A DNA stretch of 64,000 bases, from NCBI GenBank assembly GCA_002633025.1, contig NMRB01000976.1:137209-201208 (forward strand). The letters run 5' to 3'. The notes below the pieces were generated by a model. The model was not told the DNA's origin and searched no databases. It was given only the letters and a program-made list of their open reading frames with translations. Of this stretch, positions 12,268 through 22,340 are shown piece after piece. The position numbers and the translations under genes are program-made. Origin of the DNA: Notospermus geniculatus (Eukaryota; Nemertea; Pilidiophora; Heteronemertea; Lineidae). Numbering within the stretch: position 1 is the stretch's first letter; every line of letters starts with the position of its first letter.

Positions 12268-12826
12268 GGGCAATTCTCCAGTAGAGAATGGATGTTACAA
12301 AATCAAATTTTTATCTTCATCTTTGTTATTACAACCCGTGCATATCTGCAAAAAATCTAGGAGATCCATGCAACACTGCTAGAAATTATAATGTGAAGTA
12401 TTTTCAGTGATAAGGCAAGATAAATCCATGAAAATGAAAATGCATGTTTTTTTGCACAGAATGTCCTGACAATACCTTGCTTTGGGACCCTTCTTTACCC
12501 CCCCCCCCCATAGCTCAGATTACATCGGTGAAACCTTGGTGCGTTGGTTGATTTCAAATCTACAAGATTTGACTGAGGAACAATGGACAAGTAAACATAA
12601 TGCAGTTGGGATGAATAATTCCGTTACCGACAAAAGCATGAACAGTGGGCAACACTGCTCCGTAAGCTTGAATTGTAGACTGGGTTTGAACGTGTTCAAA
12701 TATATTTTGGACTGATGTGCCCAGGATATGACTGATTTTGTTCCTATCGTGTTAGCCAGATAAGGGTAGGAGCTAAAAATATGACTAAATTATGTAATTT
12801 GTAATTCCGTTATCGGAGAATTGCCC
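12268..12826. mobile_element. MITE with GGGCAATTCTCC ends and ATCT duplication
   Basis: The termini GGGCAATTCTCC and GGAGAATTGCCC are perfect inverted repeats of 12 bp. ATCT flanks both sides (12264-12267 and 12827-12830). It lies in intron 6, only about 60 bp past the donor of exon 6. Confidence 0.75.
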
Positions 12827-12888
12827 ATCTGTAAAACGCCATCAAACACAGAGCGCGATTCAGAAAGTAATGAATATACTCAACGTAC

Positions 12889-13161
12889 CCATGACAAAAG
12901 ATTATGTGTCGTCCGCAACTGATCAAGAAGTCTTGACTTGTTGTATTCTGCACTCGGGATCCAGTCCAGGACGTTGTTGAGGGCCATAAATGCCGCATCG
13001 TGTCCCCCGATGGCGGCGGTAAGGTCGTCTTCTATGTCATCACATTGCAGTTCAAAAGGTCTTCTGATACGTGTTGAGATGGTACGAATGGGGAGATACT
13101 GTGACAGCACCCAACCTTTATAGCTCAGCAATTCATGCGGTTTTCCCGACACAGTATACGC
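12889..13161 (-). CDS. Receptor ectodomain gene, exon 6
   Basis: A 273-base exon (91 codons, phase 0-0) between the acceptor CATCCTTTCTTATAG and the donor GTACGT. It starts AYTVSGKPHELLSYKGW and includes CDDIEDDLTAAIGGHDAAF followed by MALNNVLDW. The DAAFMAL stretch resembles the conserved DAVxLYAxAL region of ANF-receptor domains in membrane guanylyl cyclases. It covers codons 319-409 of the assembled frame. Family assignment rests on this motif and on size, so it is tentative. The exon itself is well supported by its junctions. Confidence 0.7.
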
Positions 13162-13640
13162 CTATAAGAAAGGATGACGCCAACAAAAAAGAGATGGATT
13201 TGAAATAAATGTAGTTCGTCACTAATTTCACCAAGTGACCAACAATTTTTTCTAACAATTTTTTTTGAGTAGTCGTGTCTTGAAATTTTCGACAATTTGA
13301 ATTAGCTGTGTAGTGAAAAATAAATAGATACAAAGTCCTTGAAGGTGTAGGTCGGGGCATGTTGGAAGCATATGGGTTTAAGTGAACTGGGTTCATCTAA
13401 ATCACCCCCAACGATATCTTTTATTCAGAAGTTTAGGATGTGAGTGATCAGCGATTGTTCATTTGTGAAATCAGACTACAGACGCCCCAGATGCCCTATT
13501 TCTCCAGAGACAACTAGGCCGGGAGGGGGGTCACGCTGGCAGGTTAATTTGAATTTCGAAAAAAATGCGGATTGGTCACTTTCTGATAGCGACGGGTAGT
13601 GTAGGCCAAAAGAATGGTTCGGATAGTAGTGCACACCTAC
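13162..13640. other. Intron 5 of the receptor gene
   Basis: No element with clear ends was recognised. The open minus frame that continues past 13641 into this intron is intron read-through. Confidence 0.5.
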
Positions 13641-13706
13641 CATATCCCAGAGATAGGTCTCCACATGTGATTTATCTGGTAATATGTCCCTCATTTTCTC
13701 CATAAC
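13641..13706 (-). CDS. Receptor ectodomain gene, exon 5 (short)
   Basis: A 66-base exon (22 codons, phase 0-0) between the acceptor TTGTCATTCGTACAG and the donor GTAGGT. It reads VMEKMRDILPDKSH and ends YLWDM. It is too short for a homology call alone. The phase matches exon 4 on one side and exon 6 on the other, which is why it is included. Confidence 0.6.
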
Positions 13707-14103
13707 CTGTACGAATGACAATGAACGCTACCGGTGAAATAGCGATCCGAAGATGGGAGCGCCTGATCATCAGTAGAGCAAGTCACTAACAAATGGGAAA
13801 ATCTATATCATCGCGAGATTATCCTGGAAGGGGAATTTTCCCCTTTGAAGTTTAGGCAATTACACCGAACATTAATTTTGTAAGTTACGCTTATAGCAGT
13901 AGAAACACACTTTTTCAACGGTTGTTCAACGCACGTGGGGATTGATAATGTCGGGCCGGGGGTCAATTTCAGAGGTAGGGCAGGTATGTATGTGAGTGAC
14001 CAGGTTAGAAAAGAAAAGATTAAGGTGAGGGTCAGCACGGACTGGGTATTATAATATTAGATTTATTGAATGAGATCTATATTCCCCCACATCGCTGCCA
14101 GTT
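13707..14103. other. Intron 4 of the receptor gene (left part)
   Basis: Nothing recognised beyond short chance frames. Confidence 0.45.
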
Positions 14104-14211
14104 GCCTCGATAGCTCAGTCGGCAGCGTTTGTCTACTCAGGTCCCGTTTGGCTCCCAACTAGGACGGGATTTTTTCACTGCTTTTCCTGTTTCGTGTTTT
14201 TCTTTTTGCTA
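14104..14211 (+). repeat. tRNA-derived SINE, copy 2
   Basis: It matches the SINE at 7238 from the A-box region (TAGCTCAGTCGG) through the T-rich tail with GCTTTTCCTGT. The B box has decayed (GTTTGGCTCCC) and part of the anticodon region is missing. Confidence 0.65.
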
Positions 14212-14227
14212 CAGGCACTCTATCTAA

Positions 14228-15362
14228 GTCCGGCTTCCACTGGAGCGTTTCAGCGCGCGAGTCACACGCGCGGGCGCAAGCGAGACGCGTGCGAGTTTGT
14301 CACCTTTCCATTGAAGCGTTTTGGCGCACGTGCGGTACTGTACAGAATTGGTACTGCATTCGTGTTCCCCGGAGAAATTGTTTCCAAGGCTGCTGGGCCT
14401 CAAGAATGCATTCGGTTTCTTTGCCCTCTATAGAAATAGTCCACCAGGGTGTCCAATATCTGGCGTCCATTTTGACACGGTCAAGGTTGGCAAACCCATA
14501 ATTTTAGTGTCACCAGGGTCCCGTTAGGCGAAAAAAGTCGATTTTTTTCTGAGCGCTGGCCTCTCGCTCGCGCGAGAAAAATGGCGATCCAATCTCGCTC
14601 CTCTCTCGATTGCTTAAAGCTGACGTCTCCGAACAAGAAGCCCCCATGCGACGAGCGAGAGAATTGCAAACGCCCTGCAAGCACCTCAAAACGAAAGCTC
14701 AGAACATGATATACCCCACGACGCCAGGAGGGCGCCACCTTATTTGCCTTCAGGCAACAGGGCTGTCAACATCTCTGGATACCTCTTACACTACTCAAAG
14801 AAAAAAAATTGTAGTCATTTAGACGGGATTCGAACCGTCGATCTTCTGATATGTAATCCGCCACTCTATCCACTCGGCCAATGAACCAGCTGACAGAGAC
14901 ATGCTTTGTGTTTGTCATAGACGTAGGCCTTCGACTTACGTAATAATAGTACGAATAATAGAAAACATGAGTAGTCTTCCAACGAGTTCGGTGGGCAAAT
15001 GGGGAAGACGGTGGAACAAAGACAACAAGGCGCGGGTTCCATTCCCAGCGGAGTCAATTTTTTTTCTTTCAAAAAAGTGTTCAGCAGTAGCTCACCAGAG
15101 GATGTTGACACCTCGACAGCTCGAAGACAAATAAGATGGTGCCCTCCTGGCGTCGTGGGGTATATCATGTTTTGAGCCTTCGTTTTGAGGTGCTTGCATG
15201 GTGTTTGCAATTCTCTTGCACGTCGCATGGGGGCTTTGTGTTCGGAGACGTTAGCTTTAAACGAGTTCATGGAAACGCTCACGTCAAAATGCACGCAAAA
15301 TGCATATAGACTTTTCGGCACAGAATTTCGCGCGCTGAAACGCTCCAATGGATGTCCGGCCT
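14228..15362. mobile_element. Foldback with two head-to-head tRNA-like sequences
   Basis: The outer ends share GGAGCGTTTCAGCGCGCGA in inverted orientation. Inner arms of about 200 bp (14613-14815 and 15062-15262) are also inverted copies and contain the GGCGTCGTGGGGTATATCAT block. Between them lie a minus-strand tRNA-like sequence (14824-14890) and a plus-strand tRNA-like sequence (15000-15058). Each reads outward into the same body, so this is best explained as two SINE-like units inserted head to head. The 160-codon minus frame across it is a chance frame. Confidence 0.6.
14824..14890 (-). repeat. tRNA-like SINE head
   Basis: It has an A box TGGCCGAGTGG and a B box GGTTCGAATCC, with a Ser/Leu-type layout. 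The T stem lacks one base and the acceptor stem does not pair, so it is probably not a functional tRNA. Confidence 0.5.
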
Positions 15363-15691
15363 AGGTCCGAACAAAATTGCCGAAAGGTTCATGGAAAAAA
15401 TTCGCGTCCGGGAAGGGAAGAGCCTAATAGAGAGTGTAGACTTTCAAGGATATGATGACCGATCTAGCATCTATACATGAACGACAAATCTAGAGCGGGC
15501 ATTAGGAGGGGAGGACCAGTCGTCAGATTCATGACGGAATCATTCAACATAAAGAAAGACATACAGGCCCAGAAGCTGTATAATCAGTATTCGAAAACAT
15601 GTTTTGTTTAGACAATCTGTGCAAAATTTGACACTACTGAATCAGTTTAGGTAGAAACAGTACATGTACTTACTCCATACAAGTAGCTTAC
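15363..15691. other. Intron 4 of the receptor gene (right part)
   Basis: No gene or element recognised. Confidence 0.45.
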
Positions 15692-15849
15692 GTCATCTTT
15701 ATTTTCGTACATGAAGACCATTATATCAGGCCGGTTCCGTACAATCTCTGCAGCTATCTTGAAGTGTTCTGTGTCTGGACGGATTTTCAGCAACTTCGTG
15801 AAGGAGGTGGTGCTGTTCATCACCAGCTGTCGTAGAAGTTCGTCAGCAA
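15692..15849 (-). CDS. Receptor ectodomain gene, exon 4
   Basis: A 158-base exon. Its first two bases complete a codon split after exon 3 (phase 1), and it ends in phase 0. The acceptor is TTCAACATTTTCCCAG and the donor GTAAGC. It encodes ADELLRQLVMNSTTSFTKLL, then KIRPDTEHFKIAAEIVRNRP, then DIMVFMYENKDD. The pattern (NxT glycosylation site, alternating helix and strand, hydrophobic IMVFMY strand) fits a lobe of a periplasmic-binding-fold receptor domain. It covers codons 244-296 of the assembled frame. Confidence 0.7.
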
Positions 15850-16635
15850 CTGGGAAAATGTTGAACGAAAATACAGGGTGTAACGAACAAAAAAATATCA
15901 AGGTCAAACCACGTAACCTCAGCATCTGGGTTTCCCCAGATCTTGATAGAGGATCCTCTTGCATGAAAAATAGTCTTCATTTCATCAACATTAGTCAAGC
16001 CAACCAGAAGTTTTTTTTTATTTTTGTGAAGCAAAGTCGAACCATAATGAAATCAAATAAAGGTTCAACTAATAAACTTAGCATTTTATACGTGTGGACA
16101 GTATCCCGTTCATATGACAGGCAAGATCTGTCTGCATGCCTCAGGGCAAACCTTGTTGAGTTAAGACTTGTTGTTCTCGTGATACAGCAGGACTGAATTA
16201 ATGAGAACACCATGAACGATGATGTGGCAGGTTGAATAGGCTTGCGAACATTTTCACATGGAACACTTATTGTGGCGAAAATAGCTCTGTTACCCTCAGA
16301 AATGGAATTCACGCTATCAAATTCACAGATTCATGTAGCCTAGCACCACAAAAAGTTGAAGCTCCTGCCTATTGCGTTAAGCCACTGTTCAGGCAGCGAG
16401 ACATCTGATGGCAACACAGGAAGTGTAGGCCCCTATCCCTCAGTTACTACAAAGTTCGCAATTAAATCTTTATGCTCGATTCCTTTACGGACGAACCCAA
16501 ATTCGTCAATGAATTACCTATCACCGGCCTTTGCAGGCCTAGGGATTTTTTTGACAACACACCTAGTTGGGGGAGGTCATAATTCGATGGCATCAGTCTT
16601 TTGGATTTGCGCGACCTCAAACCAATGATGCTTAC
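15850..16635. other. Intron 3 of the receptor gene
   Basis: Open frames here are chance or intron read-through. No element ends were recognised. Confidence 0.45.
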
Positions 16636-16941
16636 CCCCAATTCGTGTTTTGGGCATCATTTGAATAATGAGTGCCCGCCCTAAAAAGTCTGGATAAAAG
16701 CCCCTCTTTTCCGACCTGACTCGCAGCAGCGCAGTGATGGACTCGTGGAAAAAATTCGACCAAGATGGCCAGGCAGAAAATACGACCCGTTCGTCTTTTT
16801 TCTCACTTTTGATTCGTTCTTCAGTCGCCATATCCGTCGGCGTGCTCAGGATGTAGGGAACCGAACGATCTCGTGCAAAATTATGGATTGACCTCCGATA
16901 TTCCCCGATCAAGATGTCAGCTTTGGCCAGTTCTTTCAGCA
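16636..16941 (-). CDS. Receptor ectodomain gene, exon 3
   Basis: A 306-base exon, phase 1 at both ends, between the acceptor TTCCAATTCTTTTCAG and the donor GTAAGC. It contains LKELAKADILIGEYRRSIHN, FARDRSVPYILSTPTDM and VVFSAWPSWSNFFHE. This order (helix, IxG strand, helix, VPYIL strand, then a residue pattern ending in a helix) resembles the first lobe of ANF-receptor / ionotropic-receptor amino-terminal domains, where a 'vPyis' strand is typical. It covers codons 142-243. The open frame continues upstream of the acceptor for about 130 bases, which I read as intron. Confidence 0.7.
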
Positions 16942-17294
16942 CTGAAAAGAATTGGAAGTTGTCGAATGGGCCAGGAAACGTATGGGTGAACGAGCACGGA
17001 GCGATAACACAATAAACAGAATTGGCCAGGAAATCCCCCATGGCCGGCAGGTAAAGCCCTGCCACATACATCTAGAGTTGTTACCTAACAGTTGAGGTGC
17101 CCACCACTGCAGAGGAAAACCTGACCAGAACTGAACCGCCAGGACGAGCGAGACAGCCTCGTTTTCATTTTCCCGCGCTACGCCCACCTCAAGACGAGGT
17201 TGAATGAGCGCCTGTCAATCATCACGTCACGTGATTACTATGTAATTTACTATGTAATTTACTACGCGATCACGTGGCTAGACAAGTTCTGATA
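16942..17294. other. Intron 2 of the receptor gene (left part)
   Basis: Two open minus frames run upstream from exon 3 but lack an acceptor of comparable quality. An alternative longer exon 3 beginning near 17071 cannot be ruled out. Confidence 0.4.
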
Positions 17295-17529
17295 TAGTCC
17301 TTTCCAGATACCTAAGGCAAATGGTACCAGGTTGAACTCTGCAATGTTACACGACCCTGTTCACTATTTTGACGAGCTATTGCACAATACTTGACAAGCT
17401 GAAGTTTGTAATGCATGTCACCTTGCCTGTTGGCTGTGTTTGTGGCATGGTCAAGCTGTTGGGAATAGACTAACAAAAACTGACAAGGTTAGCCAAGTGC
17501 GATTTGCATTAGGTATCTGGAAAGGACTA
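17295..17529. mobile_element. TA-type MITE, about 235 bp
   Basis: TATAGTCCTTTCCAGATACC at the left and GGTATCTGGAAAGGACTATA at the right are perfect inverted ends flanked by TA. It has no ORF. Confidence 0.75.
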
Positions 17530-17584
17530 TAGGCTTATTCTCCATTCATGCCATTCCACTTCCGAGAGGCGCGAGGTTATGATT

Positions 17585-17925
17585 GGCCATGTCGATTTAG
17601 AGGAATCAGAGGAATCGGGCTGGAAAATCCAGAAAATCACCATAAGATCAAATATAAGATTATCAGAATAGTTAATTCATAACATTTCCTTGGCTATTGG
17701 ATTGTTATAATTAACTCATCATCATCGAGCGTGGTGTAAGACTTGAGGGCCGAAAGCCAGCACTTTATGAGAAAACGGCCGAATTGCACGTTCCACTAAA
17801 GCTGATGACGTTTACACAACCACGTGGCTGTGTTTATATATTTAGTACATGATAGTCATGTGATTGTGTGTGACTGATGGGCTGCAGACTGAATTTTCCT
17901 CTGATTCCTCTAAATCGACATGGCC
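17585..17925. mobile_element. Mutator-type MITE with 9-bp target duplication
   Basis: A 30-bp perfect terminal inverted repeat begins GGCCATGTCGATTTAGAGGA. It is flanked by an exact 9-bp duplication GTTATGATT (17576-17584 and 17926-17934). Nine-base duplications are typical of Mutator-like elements. It lies in an intron of the receptor gene. Confidence 0.8.
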
Positions 17926-18506
17926 GTTATGATTGCTCTGCAACGGCTGGGTCAAATGTGACATCCAGAACATCGATCGATTTGTCTTTCTTGCCGGTAT
18001 CTTATAATGGAAGTTTCATCGCGATATTCCCACTACTTCTCGATATTTTGACTCGTGTACATTTCCAGGCGAGTGTGTGTACAAAGTGTAGTTTCACGCT
18101 ACAGTAGGCTACGAGGTACGAGCGCTGGGTATTATTGCGTGGTCGCGTCTCTATTTTTCGTAGGTAAGGGGTGGGCAGCCACACCTGCGTTCACATGTTC
18201 AGCCAAGCTTTTCCCGTGAGATTCGTGTGCAGTGAGTTTACAGTCACCACTTCCTCCACATTCCTCCCTTCTCCCCAACCATGCTTATTCGACACAGCGA
18301 ACCCCTGTTGCCACAAGGCTTGTTATTATTATAATCAGCTCACTTAGGCTAAGAATCCATTCACGCGATTTTCGTGCCGCGCGATGTCGCATCCTTTGTC
18401 CACGACCAACGCGGCGGAAACAAACAATGCTTTCGAGCGTCTGCCGCTCGAAAATCCCGTGAATGGACCGACCGCCTTAGGCCTACACATATAACAGAGT
18501 GCCTGG
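17926..18506. other. Intronic sequence with a short inverted pair
   Basis: AATCCATTCACGCGATTTTCG near 18353 and CGAAAATCCCGTGAATGGACC near 18449 form an imperfect inverted pair, probably a small MITE. No exon was recognised. Confidence 0.4.
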
Positions 18507-18746
18507 GGCCATATGCATAAAACTTCCTTAAGTTAAGTGTAAAACTTACCCTTAAAGTCTAAGGATTTCACTTTACCAAGTGCCATACTTAAGGTGTATG
18601 CATAAAACAAGTTAAGGGCATACTCAGCTAAGGGCAACCCTTAACTAAAGTATTTCCAGGAATTGTGGTGTCAGCCAATGAAATTTCAGTATTCGAGGGG
18701 TTTCCCAGATTTCTTGAGTGTTATACTTAAGGAAGGTTTCTCAAAT
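18507..18746. mobile_element. CATAAAA-type TIR element, left end, cut by gap
   Basis: It starts CTG|GGGCCATATGCATAAAAC and contains CTTAAG-rich sequence, as in the elements at 45726 and 46626. The right end is not visible because of the gap. Confidence 0.55.
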
Positions 18747-18796
18747 NNNNNNNNNNNNNNNNNNNNNNNNNNNNNNNNNNNNNNNNNNNNNNNNNN
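18747..18796. other. Assembly gap (50 N)
   Basis: A run of N. Frames drawn across it are meaningless. Confidence 0.99.
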
Positions 18797-19080
18797 GAAC
18801 TATATGTAATGGATCCTGTGCTCACCCGTTTGAACATAATAGTGTAATGACAGAGAGAAAGGTAGGCCTACATCCCGTCATGTCAGTGATGAGCAATCTG
18901 GGTCAAATTTGGGTTGTGCCATCTAGCGGCCATAATGGATGTCCGATCGGGCCAAGACTTCACATGCACATAAAGGTCATCTCGAGGGAGGTAAATATCA
19001 AGCTTGAGCACTCTGCGTCAAGCCATTCCTGAGTTATAGCACTTGGATGATTTTCAGGTTACGCCAGCTGGCGGCGATAA
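18797..19080 (-). repeat. AGCTCACC-family element, copy E (partial)
   Basis: After the gap the sequence follows copy B (GTGCTCACCCGTTTG, then GGTCATCTCGAGGGAGGTAA). It stops at the CAGCTGGCGGC block near 19080. Confidence 0.6.
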
Positions 19081-20104
19081 TCATGTAATGCAAGCCTAGT
19101 TGTCTCTGGTGTATTAAAGAACAACCTAATGTCAAAGGCATCACCTGACTTACTTTATAGGAGCACTTTCTTAAAATAAGCCTGTAATACCTGTGTCAGA
19201 TTTCCCCCTGCAGTGCTGGGTACCTAACATTGTCACGACAGGTGGCGCTCATTCCTCACACCGACCTGTCACCGCGCGTGCAAGGCATCATGGAAAATTT
19301 TGGGACTGCTTGTTGCATTTTCAAGATGGCGGTGGTGGCGGTCGATTCCCCACTTCAAGTTTATAAATTGCAAAATTTCCTTAACAGGCCTACCTAGGAT
19401 GTCTCCCATCATTGGGAATTCCATTATCCATCATGATTATGACATACATAGTCCTATATTGTATCAGGTATGCTGTACATGTAATGTTAGCCACTGAGTT
19501 CGACCTATGTACTTTAACGTTTAGTGAACTGAAATAGCCGCCGGGTTCGCTCCCAAATATCGTCCTTTTTAACAATGTCATATCTATAACAATTTCTCAT
19601 CACAAATGAAATATCAGACTATTATTTGCGAAGTGTGCAAGATATAAGCCAAATATCGCTGTATTTTCCTAGGATTTACATCCGTGGCGTAGTAGATCAC
19701 GTGATTACCCAGTTCAGACTGTGATGTGTCCGCGTGTTACTTTTTACGCCAAATTCGGCGTGATGCGGCTCGTGCGGACAGAGGTTGGTGCGTGCATAGC
19801 GCTGCCTAGCGCCGACCTGTAAAACACAATGGGGTACCTAACTGTTAGGAGTAGGCAACAACTCTAATAGCTGCACGCGGTTCAAGTTCATCTCCCCCTT
19901 CAGACAGAGATGACTCGTCGTCGAGTCACGTAGCGCCACTCTGCGTCCGAGTACCAAACTACATTTTCCAGTTCGACAGGAAAGATTTGCTAGATGTATG
20001 ATTCGCTCGATAAAGAAGAGCTCCTCATCGAGCTCCTCACAAACGTGACAACAGGTGAAGAAAAGACGGTAGACAGAACACCAGTCATAAATGAATGCTC
20101 GTAC
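19081..20104. other. Intron 2 of the receptor gene (right part)
   Basis: No exon was recognised. The long minus frame reaching into exon 2 in another phase is a shadow. Confidence 0.45.
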
Positions 20105-20338
20105 CGTTCGGGTCATATATCCATTCCCTATCGTTTTGCGCCGCAGGAAAACTAAGATGGTGAACGTACAGCGTATAACACGTGTTTTTAAGCCGATTAC
20201 TGCGCACATCGGCTCCCCACGGGTAGAGGTAGGTGTCAAGGGCCCAAATCCCAAACTTCGACTGCCTTGTTTTTTGTGGTAAATTCATTAGTTGATCGAA
20301 CCAGTACGTGCTGTTGGTATCCAGGTTGGGAAGGAAGC
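20105..20338 (-). CDS. Receptor ectodomain gene, exon 2
   Basis: A 234-base exon, phase 1 at both ends, between the acceptor TGTCTCGTTTCAG and the donor GTACGA. It reads FLPNLDTNSTYWFDQLMNLP and later GIWALDTYLYPWGADVRSN, and ends REWIYDPN. It has one NST glycosylation site. Without splicing the frame meets a stop about five codons past the donor. It covers codons 64-141. The transposon at 20355 ends 14 bp upstream of the acceptor. Confidence 0.65.
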
Positions 20339-20354
20339 CTGAAACGAGACAATA

Positions 20355-21393
20355 CAGGGTGGTCCAAAAAAAACGCACAAGCATACTTTCACTACGCAGA
20401 GCCCAAAACTACTGATGATAGTGGATGTATGATCTTTCTAGAAGAACAAAGTCACCAAGATGTCCCGATTCGGTCCAGTGGTTTCAGCTGCAGACCCTAT
20501 TTTGTAAAGCAAGGTGGAGGCCCTTGGTGAATTGTTCCGTACAGAACAATCAACAGCATACATAACAGCGTAGCTCGTAACTGACAAAAGGATTATCCTA
20601 TGGAAAGGTCAAACACAAAACGAAGTGCAGGTACAATCTCGGTCAGAAGTTATTAACCACCAGATATTTGTAAATTACTCCGTGATCCTCCAATATTTTT
20701 TCACCAATTTTTTATGCGTGTGTTAGACCATTGGTCCATCATTAGGCGCAATGATTTTTCTGATCAATAGACTGACTTCGATTTTACCGCAGTTCGAAGT
20801 TCGCCAGTCAGATTGAGATTTTCGGAAACTCCGCATTTCCTGAAAATTTTCACCTGTAAAATCTTCCAGTGTCTGCATAGATGGATATCATCATCAGAAA
20901 TTTTCAAAATATTTGATTTTTAACTTAAAAATGGCAAGTTTGTTGGGATTTTTGCACTTTTCTTTCAAGTCAAGTGAACAGCAGTCTGGGATGATGAGAA
21001 AAATCATTACGCCAAATGATGGACAAATGGTCTAACTACCATGCGACAAAGGTTGGTGAAAAAATATCGGGGGATCACGGAGTAATTTACAAATATCCAG
21101 TTAGTGGTTAATAACTTCTGACCGAGATTGTACATGTAGAACATGAAAATCAAACTTTATTTTTAAACTAAACAACATAACATCGTATGGCACAGCTAGG
21201 CTACTGGTAATCCATTTTATTAAAGGACCACTGACTTTGCTTCAAAAAACTCGTCTCGAGGTAAAACTGCTGGACCGAATCGAGGTATCTTGGTCTTATT
21301 TTTGTTCTAGAAAGATTCTCTGTCCATTCGTACCAGTGGTGTTTGGGACTGAGGGTGGAGGAAGTATGCTTGTGCGTTTTTTGGACCACCCTG
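20355..21393. mobile_element. Mariner-type foldback element, 1.04 kb
   Basis: The ends CAGGGTGGTCCAAAAAA and its complement are flanked by TA (20353-20354 and 21394-21395). Similarity between the arms continues inward, including ATCTTTCTAGAA, ATTCGGTCCAG and the GGTCAGAAGTTATTAACCAC block near 20640 and 21105. The element folds on itself around 20870 with arms of about 380 bp. It has no transposase ORF. Confidence 0.8.
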
Positions 21394-21550
21394 TATTACA
21401 AGGACTAGTAGGCACATGTAGGCCTACATGTGCATGATAAAATACAGAGTAACTTGTGTTTACCAACCGTACACTCATGGAAATCACCACACTCAAGATG
21501 ACGAGTCTTGACATTTTATAGAGTCCAACAAGGATGTAACACTTCTATAC

Positions 21551-21740
21551 CTGTAGGATGACTGACGTTTCCATCTTCTAAACTCGGCCAAGGTGCATGC
21601 CATGACTTGCCAAATTTCTCTTCATCATACTCACCGAGGTTGAGGGGGACACAAGTCTCAGCATACCCATAGCTGACGATGGCAGTGAGATTTAGAAGGT
21701 ATCCAATGAGTCTTCGGATGCACATCTTTGTTACATGCAT
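21551..21740 (-). CDS. Receptor ectodomain gene, exon 1 (signal peptide)
   Basis: The ATG is at 21740. Residues 7-27 (CIRRLIGYLLNLTAIVSYGYA) form a plausible signal peptide with basic residues followed by a hydrophobic core. The mature part starts ETCVPLNLGEYDEEKFG. The exon ends in phase 1 at CCTACAG|GTATAG, which matches the phase of exon 2. A later Met at residue 6 is an alternative start. Upstream 5' UTR or promoter was not identified. This start defines a secreted or type I membrane protein of which 472 codons are visible. Confidence 0.65.
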
Positions 21741-21844
21741 GTGGTATGACGCAAAATCAACTTCTTTCTAGCCTGAAACCCAAAGAAAAAAGTCGGAGGG
21801 GGCACCCACTTTTCCAAAATGTCAATTCCGAATCCACCGACATA

Positions 21845-22055
21845 CAGGGTGTTTCAGAAAAAAACGTGTCATCTCCAAAATATTCCCTAAAACTAAAACT
21901 CAGAAAGATTTGGAGCTATAAATTTGTAGGCACGTAGAGTGGGATGTAAACGACTACTCTTGAAATTTCTGCTCTGGTTGCTTTATGCATGACTGCACAA
22001 GAGACCTTTACCTGAATGGGTTGAAAATGGTGCAAAACCAACTCTGCTGTGCACA
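21845..22055 (+). mobile_element. Mariner-like left end, same family as 61587-62141
   Basis: TA|CAGGGTGTTTCAGAAAAAAA is followed by GTGTCATCTCCAAAATATTC, matching the complement of the right end at 62080-62141. No right end was found nearby, so this is a solo or truncated end. The inner limit is approximate. Confidence 0.55.
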
Positions 22056-22206
22056 ATGGATTTCATTTCGAAGGACGCTTTATGGAGGGTTAAATCCAGC
22101 AAAAATTACCTTTTGTATGTAAGAAATGCAATAAATGTTTTGTTTTACGGTGATGTGTGTGTATCATTATGGAATTGCCAAGGCATTTTCCATTGTATCA
22201 TTTGTC

Positions 22207-22340
22207 CTACTAGTCCTTGTAACACAGGGTGGTCCAAAAAAACGCACAAGCATACTTCCTCCAAGCATACTTTCTCTAGAGTTTCAGATTGTAAAGTTCC
22301 ACTTGAAAAAGACCCCGGTTGGGGTCGAAAATTCGTGAAT
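22207..22340 (+). repeat. Inverted duplicate of a mariner-type end plus flank
   Basis: CCTACTAGTCCTTGTAA followed by CAGGGTGGTCCAAAAAAACG is the reverse complement of 21360-21410, including 17 bp outside the element. It therefore arose by local inverted duplication rather than by transposition alone. Confidence 0.6.

Noticed and set aside
14866-15348. 160-codon minus-strand frame
   Set aside because: It runs through tRNA-like sequence and both SINE bodies, so it is not a gene.
18718-19032. 104-codon frame across N run
   Set aside because: It spans an assembly gap, and both sides are repeat ends.
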